Below are positions 8,890 to 18,304 of a stretch of DNA of 64,000 nt, piece by piece. Numbering within the stretch: the stretch's first letter is position 1; every line of letters begins with the position of its first letter. The stretch covers positions 1 to 64,000 of the forward strand of contig NZ_RQHV01000036.1 of NCBI RefSeq assembly GCF_004771005.1, read 5' to 3'. Under the pieces are notes generated by a model. That model was not told where the DNA came from. It did no database searches and worked only from the letters and a program-made list of their open reading frames with translations. This DNA comes from Leptospira ilyithenensis. Lineage in GTDB: Bacteria > Spirochaetota > Leptospiria > Leptospirales > Leptospiraceae. A program made the position numbers and the translations under genes.

Positions 8890-9686
8890 GTTTGTTTTCC
8901 TTTATACCTTACAAAAAATTTCCCGAGTATTACGATGTTTGTTCGAACACAGGAATATTAAAATTCAAAAAAGCAAGTTATAGAGAATATGGTGATTCCT
9001 ATTTTATGGAAGAATACCAGGCCCAGTATAAAAAAACATATTATGAGGACGAAGCCAATTTGAGGGGCCTCGCAGTTCGCCGAATCGAAGTTTTGCGCTC
9101 TTTTTTTGAAAATAAACAGGCAGGGAAAAAACTTTTGGAAATAGGTTCTGCCGCCGGTTTTTTTTTGGACGAAGCGAGAAAGACGGGATTCTCCGTGCAA
9201 GGTTTGGAACTCTCCGAAAGAGAAGTTGAATATTCTAAAGTTACACTTGGTTTGGATGTGGAAAAAAAATCGGTTTTGGATATTCCACGGGAAAATTTTA
9301 AAAACAGTTTGGATGTGATTGCCGCCTTTTTTGTTTTGGAGCATATTTCGGATGTGGAATCAGTTTGGGAAAGGTTGGGGCATTGGACCAAATCCGGTGG
9401 GGTAATTTTCCTTGCGGTTCCTTCCTTTTTCGGACCTAGTTTTCAGACCAATCCAGAGGAATGGTTTCGTACCCACCCCGGAGATCACTTTTTTGACTAT
9501 GATTTGCGCTCTTTGAAAAAACTCTTGTCAAGCCTCGGGTTCACGGTGAAATATGCTAGACCCATGTCGTACCACCCCAGCCGAGATCTAGGTCTTCTAG
9601 GAAGACTTCCTGTTTTGGGGTATAAATTCTACTCAGACCGATTCTGCTATGGCGACACGATTCAAGTTGCCGCAATTAAAAAATAA
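8886..9686 (+). CDS. class I SAM-dependent methyltransferase
   Basis: The 266-residue protein carries the Rossmann methyltransferase motifs: LLEIGSAAGFFLDEARKTG (motif I, about residues 79-97), an acidic position in GLELSEREVEYSK, and LDVIAAFFVLEHISDVESVW (motif IV/post-I region). This fits the Methyltransf_11/23 type that acts on small molecules, lipids or glycans. The TTG start at 8886 overlaps the TPR gene stop (TTGA), giving translational coupling. The front 40 residues contain no zinc-binding cysteine cluster such as some sugar methyltransferases have. Substrate unknown. Confidence 0.85.
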   Translation: MSLFSFIPYKKFPEYYDVCSNTGILKFKKASYREYGDSYFMEEYQAQYKKTYYEDEANLRGLAVRRIEVLRSFFENKQAGKKLLEIGSAAGFFLDEARKTGFSVQGLELSEREVEYSKVTLGLDVEKKSVLDIPRENFKNSLDVIAAFFVLEHISDVESVWERLGHWTKSGGVIFLAVPSFFGPSFQTNPEEWFRTHPGDHFFDYDLRSLKKLLSSLGFTVKYARPMSYHPSRDLGLLGRLPVLGYKFYSDRFCYGDTIQVAAIKK

Positions 9687-9689
9687 TCT

Positions 9690-11264
9690 ATGAAATTTAC
9701 CGAACTCCCCTTACACGAACTCCTTCACAAAGCCTTAGAAAAAATCGGTTACATTGACCTAACACCCATCCAAGAAAAGTCGATTCCATTTGCAATGGAA
9801 GGCAAGGATGTGACCGGTCTTGCTCAGACCGGAACCGGAAAAACGATGGCCTTTTTGGTCCCCACCTTACATAGGTTACTCAGCGCCGAAGAAGAAGAAA
9901 AACTTCCTTATGCACTTGTGCTTGCTCCTACCCGCGAGCTTACCATTCAGATTGGTGAAGAGGCAAAAAAACTTTTGCAATTTACAGACTACGGTGTGGC
10001 AACGATCATCGGCGGAACGGATTACCGATCCCAGGAAGAAGCTCTCGGAAACAAAGCATGCATCATTGTTGCGACACCCGGACGACTCATTGACTTTGTC
10101 AAAAATCACGGTTTGTCTTTGGATGCGGTCAAAGTTGTGATCCTGGACGAAGCGGACAGAATGTTCGATATGGGTTTTGTTCAAGACCTGAAATACATCT
10201 TTCATAAATGCAAAAACAGAAAACAAAGTCTTCTTTTCAGCGCCACTCTGAGTTATGAAGTAGTAAGACTTGCCAGCAAATATCTGGAAGATCCGATCGA
10301 AGTTCATATCAATCCTGAAAAAGTAATCACGGAAAGAATCGATCAAAGCCTATTGCATCTGGGACGTGATGAAAAACTTCCTTATCTTGTGAATTCACTT
10401 CTTAATTCGTCTTACGAAGGTTTGGGGATTATATTCACGAATTATAAGATGAATATCCCGAGGATCGTATCCAGTCTTCGCAAATACGGAATCACAGCTA
10501 CCGGTCTCTCATCCGAGTTGGATCAGAAAAAAAGAATTCGTCTGCTTCGTGATTTCAAAGCAGGAAAATACAAATACCTGATCGCAACGGATGTTGCTTC
10601 CCGAGGTATCGATATTGAAAACATAGATGTTGTTTATAATTACGATCTTCCCCAAGATGCTGAAAATTACGTGCACAGGATCGGTAGAACGGCGCGTGCG
10701 GGGAGAAAGGGTAGTTCCATCGGGCTTTGTTCCGAGACGGATTATACGGAATTGGAACGGATCGAAAAGTATCTGAATTCCAAACTCCCCGTGGGAGAAA
10801 TCAACGAGGCGTATTTGGAATTTCCCGTCGGTGAATTTATACCTGCTTTTCCTGAGGAAATGATTCCCGGAGAGAGAAAAGGCGGGCCGCATGACAGAGA
10901 CCGCAAAGGCGGACGCGGCGACAAACAAGGTAGAGGCGGAAGAGATCGCGATCGTAAAAAACCGGATCATTCGAGTCATCCTCCTGCAAAAATGTCGCAT
11001 CATGAACACCATGACCATCCGGCAAGAACGGAGAAACCCGCAGGAAAGGATTCCGGAAAATTTTCAGGACAAAAAAGAAGAGATCATAAACAACAAGGGC
11101 AAGAACCGAAAGGCAAGCCGAAACATCATCAAAACCAAAATAACAAACAGTCTCACCAGCCGAAAGTGAAGAGAAATTTGTTTGATATCAATGATACGAA
11201 AAAATCCCAGCAAAAGAAGAAATCGATTTGGAAAAGAATTATCTCCCTTTTCAAAAAAGACTGA
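9690..11264 (+). CDS. DEAD-box RNA helicase with basic, His/Gly-rich tail
   Basis: This 524-residue RhlE/RhlB-like ATP-dependent RNA helicase has every core motif in order: the Q-motif region TPIQEKSIPFA, AQTGTGKT (Walker A), PTRELT, TPGR, DEAD, SAT, ATDVASRGID and HRIGRTARAG. The helicase core ends near residue 380. The remaining 130 or so residues are rich in Arg, Gly, Lys and His (GGRGDKQGRGGRDRDRKK, then a His-rich stretch), a disordered RNA-binding tail. Its end overlaps the amidase start by 37 bases. Likely roles are mRNA decay, ribosome assembly or cold adaptation. The exact paralog name cannot be fixed from sequence alone. Confidence 0.93.
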   Translation: MKFTELPLHELLHKALEKIGYIDLTPIQEKSIPFAMEGKDVTGLAQTGTGKTMAFLVPTLHRLLSAEEEEKLPYALVLAPTRELTIQIGEEAKKLLQFTDYGVATIIGGTDYRSQEEALGNKACIIVATPGRLIDFVKNHGLSLDAVKVVILDEADRMFDMGFVQDLKYIFHKCKNRKQSLLFSATLSYEVVRLASKYLEDPIEVHINPEKVITERIDQSLLHLGRDEKLPYLVNSLLNSSYEGLGIIFTNYKMNIPRIVSSLRKYGITATGLSSELDQKKRIRLLRDFKAGKYKYLIATDVASRGIDIENIDVVYNYDLPQDAENYVHRIGRTARAGRKGSSIGLCSETDYTELERIEKYLNSKLPVGEINEAYLEFPVGEFIPAFPEEMIPGERKGGPHDRDRKGGRGDKQGRGGRDRDRKKPDHSSHPPAKMSHHEHHDHPARTEKPAGKDSGKFSGQKRRDHKQQGQEPKGKPKHHQNQNNKQSHQPKVKRNLFDINDTKKSQQKKKSIWKRIISLFKKD

Positions 11265-12352
11265 TTGCTGTTTGTCTTTTTCTATTAATTCTTTTTGATT
11301 CCTCTTCCGTATTTTCCGAAACAGTAAAGCTGCCGTTATACGGCAATGGCGGCTTTGTTTCTTTGGTTGATCTAAACCCGCTTTTTCCCGAACTCAAATT
11401 CAGTTTCAAAGAATCCACCTTGGTCAGTCATATCCAATCCCCTCAAGGTAAAATTTCCTTTCGGATCGGTTCCAGTTTTTATACTCTGGATAATAAAATT
11501 AACAAAATTCCCAAACCCCCTTTGATCAAAAACGGAGATCTTTATTTTCCTATCGATATTGTTGAAGCAGTGTTTTTGAATCTCCTATCATATGACATGC
11601 GTTATAAGTTTATAGAGAAGGAACTGTTGATTGATATTCCAAAAGAACCTACTCCGAAAAGAAATATAAATGTAAAAGCGATTATCATAGATGCCGGACA
11701 TGGCGGAAAAGACCCCGGCACATCCGACTCCGACGGCAATTTCGAAAAGAACGTAAGTCTTGCCGTTGCGCGGTATCTTTATCTCTATCTTAGAAAATAC
11801 TATCCTGAGATTCGCCTTCTTATGACCCGCAAAACTGATCATTTTGTGGAATTGGAAGACCGTTCCAAACTTGCCAATACGATTTTGAAAGATACAAGGG
11901 ATTCGATTTTTATTTCCCTTCATTGCAATGCTTCATTGAATGAAAAAGCAGACGGATTTGAGATCTATTACCTTTCCCAAAATCCCAGCACGGAACAGGC
12001 AAGAGAGACCGCTCTTTTGGAAAATAAATTCATCGCCCCTCATGTCCATAAGACAGTAGCAGCCATTCAATCTCAGATGTTGTCGAGTGTGACTCAAAGG
12101 AGATCCAAAAAACTTGCCGAATCCATTGAGTCAGATTATGATAAGGGAATGGATACATTGATTACTTCCAGGGGAGTGAAAAAGGCGGATTTTTCCGTCT
12201 TGCGGGGAAGCCTAATGCCTGCGGTATTGATAGAAATGGGGTATTTGACTAGTCCGGGAGAGAGTAAAATTCTCCAGGACAAGTCATATCAGAAAAAAAT
12301 TGCACGTAGTATCATTAAAGGAATTCATAAGTATGCTTCATCCAAAGATTAA
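11228..12352 (+). CDS. N-acetylmuramoyl-L-alanine amidase, Amidase_3 family
   Basis: The 374-residue protein has an N-terminal hydrophobic signal (residues 12-28) and a copper-amine-oxidase-like/AMIN-type region to about residue 140. The zinc-dependent Amidase_3 domain follows. Zinc and catalytic residues are visible: IIIDAGHGGKDPGT (first His), NFEKNVSLAVA (Glu), FISLHCNAS (second His) and AVLIEMGYLT (catalytic Glu). It cuts the amide bond between MurNAc and the stem peptide in the periplasm, as AmiC-type enzymes do during cell separation. The TTG start at 11228 lies inside the helicase gene. No other good start precedes the signal segment. Confidence 0.9.
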   Translation: MEKNYLPFQKRLIAVCLFLLILFDSSSVFSETVKLPLYGNGGFVSLVDLNPLFPELKFSFKESTLVSHIQSPQGKISFRIGSSFYTLDNKINKIPKPPLIKNGDLYFPIDIVEAVFLNLLSYDMRYKFIEKELLIDIPKEPTPKRNINVKAIIIDAGHGGKDPGTSDSDGNFEKNVSLAVARYLYLYLRKYYPEIRLLMTRKTDHFVELEDRSKLANTILKDTRDSIFISLHCNASLNEKADGFEIYYLSQNPSTEQARETALLENKFIAPHVHKTVAAIQSQMLSSVTQRRSKKLAESIESDYDKGMDTLITSRGVKKADFSVLRGSLMPAVLIEMGYLTSPGESKILQDKSYQKKIARSIIKGIHKYASSKD

Positions 12353-13157
12353 AGAATATTCTGAAATCGCAAAAGAGAAAGGATATGCTTGGGGTTCACA
12401 GTTTTACAGACTGGGAACAGGAATCGAAGTCACTACCAATCGGTTTTTGTTTTTATTTTTTTCCTGGTTCTCTCTGCTTTTATTTTTCACCTTCTTTATA
12501 TTAGCTGAAAAAAATCCTTTCAATCTGCTTGTTCCTTTCAATGTATTTCAACTTCCCAATTACGACCATAGAAGCAATTTTAAAGTATTTATTTCCGACG
12601 GCGCCGATCTTCAGGCACCAATCACCCGTTTGGTTCTTGCAAATGAAAACAAATCCGAGTTTATCTACCAATTGATCGAAGAAGTAGGAGCTCCTCCTTA
12701 TTTTTTACCGGAAAAAAACGAGGAAAACGCTGAGATCGTCTTTACTCCTAAAAAATTACTCCCTCTTCAATATTCTTTGACGAATATCTGGTTCAGGGAA
12801 AAGGAACAAACAATCATCTTGGATTGGAACGAAACAAGCCTCGAACAAGTTATGAATCAGTACCGATTGGCGAAAAGCGGGCAGGGTTCCGCTCTTGTGG
12901 ATGATGAAGAACAAAACCAGACAGTGGATACGATTACCTATTATTCGGGTCCTGAGCTTGGACCGAAAGAAAGCGAAGAATCCGTTCGTGCGAAAAAACT
13001 GAAAGCACTTGCCGCTACATTCAAAGCAATCGACGCCACTATTTTAGCAAACTTTTCGGAATTCAAAACCATCCAACATAAGTTAAACGGAGTTTCCAAA
13101 GAGTTTCCCGGGCTTTTGGATTATAGTCTTTTGGAAGACAAAAAATCTTCGAATTAG
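12333..13157 (+). CDS. membrane-anchored protein with GerMN-like domain
   Basis: The ATG at 12333, with AAGGA about 10 bases upstream, gives 274 residues. A 30-residue cytoplasmic tail is followed by one membrane helix at about 38-58 ([20 protein letters not shown]). The extracytoplasmic region at about 75-200 ([19 protein letters not shown], then [24 protein letters not shown]) resembles the GerMN fold found beside amidases in many bacteria. The C-terminal 80 residues are charged and probably helical. It overlaps the amidase gene by 20 bases, suggesting a joint role in cell-wall remodelling. The GerMN call is by eye and tentative. Confidence 0.6.
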   Translation: MLHPKIKEYSEIAKEKGYAWGSQFYRLGTGIEVTTNRFLFLFFSWFSLLLFFTFFILAEKNPFNLLVPFNVFQLPNYDHRSNFKVFISDGADLQAPITRLVLANENKSEFIYQLIEEVGAPPYFLPEKNEENAEIVFTPKKLLPLQYSLTNIWFREKEQTIILDWNETSLEQVMNQYRLAKSGQGSALVDDEEQNQTVDTITYYSGPELGPKESEESVRAKKLKALAATFKAIDATILANFSEFKTIQHKLNGVSKEFPGLLDYSLLEDKKSSN

Positions 13158-15187
13158 TTTTCCGGATCAACCCACATTCCATTGGACTTGATGAGTTCAA
13201 TGAGTTTGTCCGCGGCTTCCGCTTCGGCGACTCCTTTCATTACTATTTCTTTCCCTCTGTACAAGTGTACCTTGCCTACACCAGCGCCCACATAACCGAA
13301 GTCAGCATCAGCCATCTCACCAGGGCCATTCACGATACAGCCCATGACTGCGATCTTGACACCTTTCAGATGTCCGGTTTTGGCCTTGATCACTGCTGTA
13401 GTGGATTGTAAGTCAAACATGGTCCTTCCGCAGGAAGGACAGGAAATATATTCCGTTTTGGTAAGCCGAAGCCTCGTTGCCTGTAAAATATCGTAGGTGA
13501 GTTCTATGAGTGCGTTCGGATCCGGCTCTTCCAGGCGAATCCGAATCAGGTCTCCGATTCCATCCAGAAGAAGTCCTCCTAAGTGAATGGAGGAGTCGTA
13601 AAGTGCGGATTCTTTCGAGTCGTATTTGCTGCTGAGAGCAATCGGAAAATCGGAATCTTTCACTAAAAACGAAAATCTACGAACAGTTGTTAATTGGGAG
13701 TGAGGGGTTGAAAAAAATACATTTTGGATTTTTCTTTTACGGATCTCTTTTATTAAAAAATCAATTTTGGAAAAATCCTTTTCTTCGATCGGGAATTCAA
13801 CCGATCTCCCGTCTTTGGCATAATTTCGTATAAAATCCAAAAATTCGCCGAATACATCGGATTCATTCCCAGGGCTATCATCAAATAGAAATGGATTTAC
13901 CACCCATTTCTGCAAGGCAAAGATTTCTTCTACAAGTCCTTCGTATTGAAATGTCAGATCCTCCGTAAGTTGGAAAGATACCGGATTGGGAATCTTTCCA
14001 AGCTTTTTCAAAGAGGAGAGTGCTGTGAGAGCCATCTCATCCCGAATCTGAAAGAATACAATCTCGTTGAATTTGGAAGATCTGTTGCCTAAAAAATTTT
14101 GTTTTAAGATTTCTTCCGCTACAATCTGTCCTGTAAAGGAAAATTCAGTCTCCACCCGAACTGGATGTTTGTCACCTAACTCCAATTCTCCTGTCTTTGT
14201 CTCTCTGGAATAAAATCGGGAATATTCATAAGGATCTCTGAACTCGGTGAAGTAGGATTTTGATTTTTCTTTTTCGAAGACGGCTTCTTGTTCCTTTGCC
14301 CAAATCGAATTGTATTTTTTTGCGATTTCCTTTGCTGCTGGAATTTCTTCGATCGCTTCTTCGGTAAGAGAAACACGAATCGTATCTCCCAGCCCTTCTT
14401 CCAGAAGAGATCCGATTCCTATGGCGGATTTGATCCTTCCATCTTTCCCGTCACCTGCTTCCGTTACACCCAAGTGGAGCGGGTAGTCCATTCCCAATTC
14501 GTAAAATCGGGATACAAGCAACCGATAGGCGGACACCATGACCTGCGGATTGGATGCTTTCATGGAGACTACTATTTCTTTGTAGTTATTTCTTTCTGCG
14601 ATTCGGATGAATTCCAGAGCGGATTCCACCATACCTTGGGGAGTGTCTCCGAAACGGTTCATAATTCTGTCCGATAGGGAACCATGGTTCGTTCCGATCC
14701 GCATCGCGACTCCCAATTCACGTGCGCGTAGTACAAGAGGAGTGAATACTTCTTCGATCCTTTCCAACTCTTCTTCGTATTCTCTGTCCGTGTATTCTAT
14801 GATATCGAATTTTTTTTTGTCAGCAAAATTGCCCGGATTGATACGAACTTTCTCTACCCATTCCACACACTTCAAGGCGACTTGGGGTGTGAAATGGATG
14901 TCCGCTACAAGAGGAACTTTAAGTCCCAGTTCTTTCATTCTTTTTCGGATTTCCGGTAAATTGTCAGCGTCTGCTTGACTTGGAACTGTTAGGCGAACTA
15001 ATTCGGAACCTGCTTTTTCGAGTGCGCCGATTTGGGAAATGCTGGCTTCCGTATCACGAGTGTTTGATGTAATCATGGATTGGATTCGGATCGGGTTTGT
15101 TCCCCCGATTCCTACTCCTCCCACCTTTACTTCCCGAGTAGTCCTTCGTTTGTAATAAAAAGGGGATTCGTTGTACTTCGGATTCAT
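13154..15187 (-). CDS. ispG: 4-hydroxy-3-methylbut-2-enyl diphosphate synthase (long three-domain type)
   Basis: IspG (GcpE) converts methylerythritol cyclodiphosphate to HMBPP in non-mevalonate isoprenoid synthesis. At 677 residues it is the long form known from spirochaetes, chlamydiae and plants. It has an N-terminal TIM barrel ([19 protein letters not shown], then [18 protein letters not shown] and [14 protein letters not shown]), an inserted domain at about residues 300-560, and a C-terminal [4Fe-4S] domain. Cluster ligands are visible in [11 protein letters not shown] (near 583) and [18 protein letters not shown] (near 618). It converges on the GerMN gene with a four-base overlap of stop codons. 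Confidence 0.95.
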   Translation of the reverse strand: MNPKYNESPFYYKRRTTREVKVGGVGIGGTNPIRIQSMITSNTRDTEASISQIGALEKAGSELVRLTVPSQADADNLPEIRKRMKELGLKVPLVADIHFTPQVALKCVEWVEKVRINPGNFADKKKFDIIEYTDREYEEELERIEEVFTPLVLRARELGVAMRIGTNHGSLSDRIMNRFGDTPQGMVESALEFIRIAERNNYKEIVVSMKASNPQVMVSAYRLLVSRFYELGMDYPLHLGVTEAGDGKDGRIKSAIGIGSLLEEGLGDTIRVSLTEEAIEEIPAAKEIAKKYNSIWAKEQEAVFEKEKSKSYFTEFRDPYEYSRFYSRETKTGELELGDKHPVRVETEFSFTGQIVAEEILKQNFLGNRSSKFNEIVFFQIRDEMALTALSSLKKLGKIPNPVSFQLTEDLTFQYEGLVEEIFALQKWVVNPFLFDDSPGNESDVFGEFLDFIRNYAKDGRSVEFPIEEKDFSKIDFLIKEIRKRKIQNVFFSTPHSQLTTVRRFSFLVKDSDFPIALSSKYDSKESALYDSSIHLGGLLLDGIGDLIRIRLEEPDPNALIELTYDILQATRLRLTKTEYISCPSCGRTMFDLQSTTAVIKAKTGHLKGVKIAVMGCIVNGPGEMADADFGYVGAGVGKVHLYRGKEIVMKGVAEAEAADKLIELIKSNGMWVDPEN

Positions 15188-15324
15188 CGTTTCTTATTGT
15201 CTCATGATCTATTAAAATCTTTATTAAAATTCGCGCAAGTAGTTCTAATTTTCATTTTTGTCTTCAATTTCGAATCTGTAAGGGTCGAAAATCATCTTAG
15301 GGGTTAAGCCCCAAAAGAAAAGAG

Positions 15325-15609
15325 ATGAGCGCGGAATTAAAAACAGGTTTACGTAGGAAATACAGAGTCCAGGTGACAGTGGCAATCTATAGAGAAGGCA
15401 GCTTGTCCTATAAGAGTGAAATTCTCTCTCCTGCCTTTTACTCCAAAAGAACGGAAGCCCGCGACCATATCCGCCAAGAGATTCGGGAAAGGCTTACGCA
15501 TTCCCGGTTTTTCCGATCCTCGCGATTGGATTATGATTTGGTCCGTTATACTGAAGAAGCGACTTGTAATACATATCTTCGTTATACGATCCAAGACACG
15601 GAAATTTGA
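15325..15609 (+). CDS. hypothetical protein translationally coupled to mutY
   Basis: This 94-residue basic protein (GLRRKYRVQVTVAIYREGSLSYKSEIL, later YLRYTIQDTEI) has alternating hydrophobic strands and an Arg-rich middle helix. No family is recognised. The ATG at 15325 has an AAAAGAG sequence just upstream, and its stop overlaps the mutY start by four bases (TTGA). It begins 137 bases from the divergent ispG start, so both promoters lie in that gap. Confidence 0.6.
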   Translation: MSAELKTGLRRKYRVQVTVAIYREGSLSYKSEILSPAFYSKRTEARDHIRQEIRERLTHSRFFRSSRLDYDLVRYTEEATCNTYLRYTIQDTEI

Positions 15610-16673
15610 CCCCGCAAGAAAAACTCCGTTCTTGGTTTTTATTAAACCAAAGAGACCTGCCTTTTCGCAAAAAGAAACAAGCCTATTCTATTTGGGTTTC
15701 CGAGGTCATGCTCCAACAAACCCGAGTGGCAGCGATGTTGCCTTTATATGAAAATTTTATGTCCAGGTTTCCGACAGTTGCGGATTTGGCCCGATCTTCG
15801 GAAGAAGAAGTTTTGAGTGCTTGGAAGGGACTAGGATACTATACCCGGGCCCGCAATTTAAGAAAAGCAGCCATTTATGTGGAACAAAATTTCAATGGAA
15901 GTTTTCCCAAAGACCTGAATGAAGTTTTAAAAGTTCCGGGAATCGGTCCGTACACCGCGCGGGCCATCCTTTCCATTGCCTACGATCTTAAACATGCCGT
16001 TTTGGATGGGAATGTGAAAAGGGTCCTCGCCCGACTTTTTATCTATGAAAAAAATATATTGGGGGCAGGAGCGGACAAAGATTTACAATCGTTAGCTGAT
16101 AATTTTCTGTATGAAGATTTTCCAGGTGATCATAACCAGGCAATGATGGAGCTCGGTGCTACGATTTGCCTTCCTGAAAATCCGAAATGTCTTTTGTGTC
16201 CTTTGCAATCGGATTGTAAGGGACTTTCCGAAAATCTTTTGGATCGGATTCCTCTTCGAACCAAAGAAGATAAAAAGTTAAGTTTGATCGGTCATTTTAT
16301 TTGGCTTGAGAAAGGAGAAGAAATTCTACTTATCAAAGAAAAGAAACCTCGTTTTCTAAAAGGTATGTATGTTTTGCCTTATTACTTTGAAGGCAAACTT
16401 CCTTCGGAAGAATACCGGTCTTCGGAACTCATACAGGATTTGGCAAATCGCAAATCTTTGATCAAACTTCCCCGTTCTTTTTCCCATACGATCACTCATC
16501 ATAAATTTCAGTTTTGGATACACAAGGAAGTTCTTTCTGAAAAAGAATCTGACCAGTTAGTATCTGCTATGCGAGAGGAAATGGACTGTAAGTGGGTGAA
16601 AAAGGAAAATCTTGAAAATGAGTTTCCTTCCTCTTTGGCAAGTAAGGTAAAAAAAATCATTTTATCCGATTGA
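15606..16673 (+). CDS. mutY: A/G-specific adenine DNA glycosylase
   Basis: MutY removes adenine mispaired with 8-oxoguanine. The 355-residue length is normal. Features in order are VSEVMLQQTRVAAMLPLY with the catalytic Glu, the helix-hairpin-helix VPGIGPYTARAILSIAY with the following Asp in AVLDGNVKRVLARLF, and a [4Fe-4S] loop (CLPENPKCLLCPLQSDC, spacing C-X6-C-X2-C-X5-C). A C-terminal NUDIX-like 8-oxoG recognition domain runs from about residue 225 (SLIGHFIWLEKGEEILLIKEK, then SFSHTITHHKFQFWI). The start is TTG at 15606, overlapping the upstream stop. No nearby ATG fits the family N-terminus. Confidence 0.95.
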   Translation: MTPQEKLRSWFLLNQRDLPFRKKKQAYSIWVSEVMLQQTRVAAMLPLYENFMSRFPTVADLARSSEEEVLSAWKGLGYYTRARNLRKAAIYVEQNFNGSFPKDLNEVLKVPGIGPYTARAILSIAYDLKHAVLDGNVKRVLARLFIYEKNILGAGADKDLQSLADNFLYEDFPGDHNQAMMELGATICLPENPKCLLCPLQSDCKGLSENLLDRIPLRTKEDKKLSLIGHFIWLEKGEEILLIKEKKPRFLKGMYVLPYYFEGKLPSEEYRSSELIQDLANRKSLIKLPRSFSHTITHHKFQFWIHKEVLSEKESDQLVSAMREEMDCKWVKKENLENEFPSSLASKVKKIILSD

Positions 16674-16709
16674 ATGCTGCCCAATCGGATAAATTTTCAA
16701 AGACAGTAT

Positions 16710-17255
16710 TTATTTTGACCAGGTGATTCGGTAGGTAGAATCCTCTAACTTTTCAATTTTATAGTTTTTGACCTGGCAAAGATCCATAATCCCCATAAAG
16801 ACACCTTCTACGGTTTTATCGATAATGTCGGGATTGATTGCTTGTATGATAACTTCCCCTTCCACTGTTTTCAGGAACTTTCTGGGAATGATCCCGTCCC
16901 CGCGAACATTCTCTTTGTATCCCTCCGCTTCAAATTTTAGAAACTCAAGCGGATTTTCCAACAGATGCTTCGGTAGGCCGACCGTTGCATGAATCGTCGG
17001 ATATATTTTCTGGCCCAGAGTCGTGTAGGCGCGGTCTTTGGAAATGGAGGCCTCTCTGTATTTTTCCACAACGGCACGGTAGATTTCCAGATCATACCAA
17101 CCTTCGGGATCTAGTTCTTTGAATCCTTTCCCTGTTTTTTCTTTTATAATCTGGTCCGCTTCTTCTTGTTTTGTTTTGTACAAACCCATGAGAGAACAGG
17201 TCAAAAAAATAAATTTTCCCCGTAATTCTACCATTTCCTTTTGCTCCTTTTGCAA
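16710..17255 (-). CDS. conserved-looking hypothetical protein, 181 residues
   Basis: The protein is soluble, with no signal or membrane segment. It has a helical front half (KTKQEEADQIIKEKTGKGFKELDPEGWYDLEIYRAVVEKYREA) and a mixed back half (GYKENVRGDGIIPRKFLKTVEGEVIIQAINPDIIDKTVEGVFMGIMD). The general pattern resembles small bacterial sensory or ligand-binding domains of the V4R/heme-NO-binding or DUF2378 type, but I cannot assign it to one. AGGAG-like sequence (AAAAGGAGC) precedes the ATG. It is divergent from the AraC regulator, with about 210 bases between the two starts. Confidence 0.6.
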   Translation of the reverse strand: MQKEQKEMVELRGKFIFLTCSLMGLYKTKQEEADQIIKEKTGKGFKELDPEGWYDLEIYRAVVEKYREASISKDRAYTTLGQKIYPTIHATVGLPKHLLENPLEFLKFEAEGYKENVRGDGIIPRKFLKTVEGEVIIQAINPDIIDKTVEGVFMGIMDLCQVKNYKIEKLEDSTYRITWSK

Positions 17256-17464
17256 ACAACGATCAATGAGGTTGGTCGTTGTTTGGCGTTTTGGACGAGA
17301 TTTTTAATGTTCTTCTTACACAAGTAGTCAATAAATTTTCGGATTCATTAGGGAAAGGTTCTGTTTTGCCGTTTTTGTTTCGATTTGGTTTGTCCCGAAC
17401 TCCGTATTTTTTTGATTGTGAAGATTCATAAAATCGAAAAGGATAAAGAACGGCGCGACTAACT

Positions 17465-18238
17465 ATGAAGATGGAAAAATTCATTCCAAGCGACAGATTA
17501 AAACCGTACATTCAGCATTTTCTAATCATCGAAAGTGATTTTGGAATGCAAAATCTGATCCTGCCCAGTTTGTCCGTAGTATGTTCCTTTCAGATCCGAG
17601 GTTCGATCACCTATGTGGACGAAGGAGACGAAAAAACAATTCCGCTTTTGGGTATTGCGGGGCTTCGGAGTTTTCCAAGAGAAATTCGATATGCAAAAGA
17701 AGCATCGACGATTTTGGCAGTGTTTCGTGAAGGAGGGGGCAGCGGGTTTTTCAAACAACCGATGCACGAAATTTTCGGATTGAATCTACCTTTGGACCAT
17801 TTGATCGATCAAAACAAAACCCGTGAGATCGAAGAAAAACTTTTTGAGAAAAAAACGAATGCCGAGAGAATCTCACTTATAGAAAATTTTTTGATATCTG
17901 AAATCAAAGAACAAAAACCGGATCCTTTGGTCTTTGACACCATTCGCAAAATTCAATTCGCAAAAGGAAATTTAAAAATCAAAGAAATTCTAAACGGATT
18001 TCCTGTTAGTTTGGATTCATTGGAAAAAAAATTCAAACGAATCGTAGGAACTACTCCGAAACAATTTTCTACGCTCGTCCGTATGAGAAATTTCATCGAT
18101 CACTACTCTTCGGACATCAGTTTCACAGAGGCAGCTTACGAAGCAGGTTATTTCGATCAGGCCCATTTTATAAAAGATTTCAGAAACTTTACCGGCAGAA
18201 CTCCAAAGGAATTTTTTAAATCCGCCACCTACTGGTAA
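17465..18238 (+). CDS. AraC-family transcriptional regulator
   Basis: The 257-residue protein has an N-terminal sensor half of the DUF6597 type (FIPSDRLKPYIQHFLIIES, then LPSLSVVCSFQIRGSI). A C-terminal AraC DNA-binding domain with two helix-turn-helix units follows at about residues 155-255. The second unit is clear: DISFTEAAYEAGYFDQAHFIKDFRNFTGRTPKEFF. It probably controls the downstream membrane hydrolase or the divergent 181-residue gene. A second ATG at 17471 is equally plausible. The ligand is unknown. Confidence 0.88.
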   Translation: MKMEKFIPSDRLKPYIQHFLIIESDFGMQNLILPSLSVVCSFQIRGSITYVDEGDEKTIPLLGIAGLRSFPREIRYAKEASTILAVFREGGGSGFFKQPMHEIFGLNLPLDHLIDQNKTREIEEKLFEKKTNAERISLIENFLISEIKEQKPDPLVFDTIRKIQFAKGNLKIKEILNGFPVSLDSLEKKFKRIVGTTPKQFSTLVRMRNFIDHYSSDISFTEAAYEAGYFDQAHFIKDFRNFTGRTPKEFFKSATYW

Positions 18239-18304
18239 TTTCTGATTTTTTACAATTTTGAAATCGGGTATTGCTGTATTCTTGCTTTGTATAAGAGGTA
18301 AGAA

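Noticed and set aside
10509..11018. 169-codon minus-strand frame inside the helicase gene
   Set aside because: It is fully antisense to clear DEAD-box motifs and has no family features, so it is a shadow frame.
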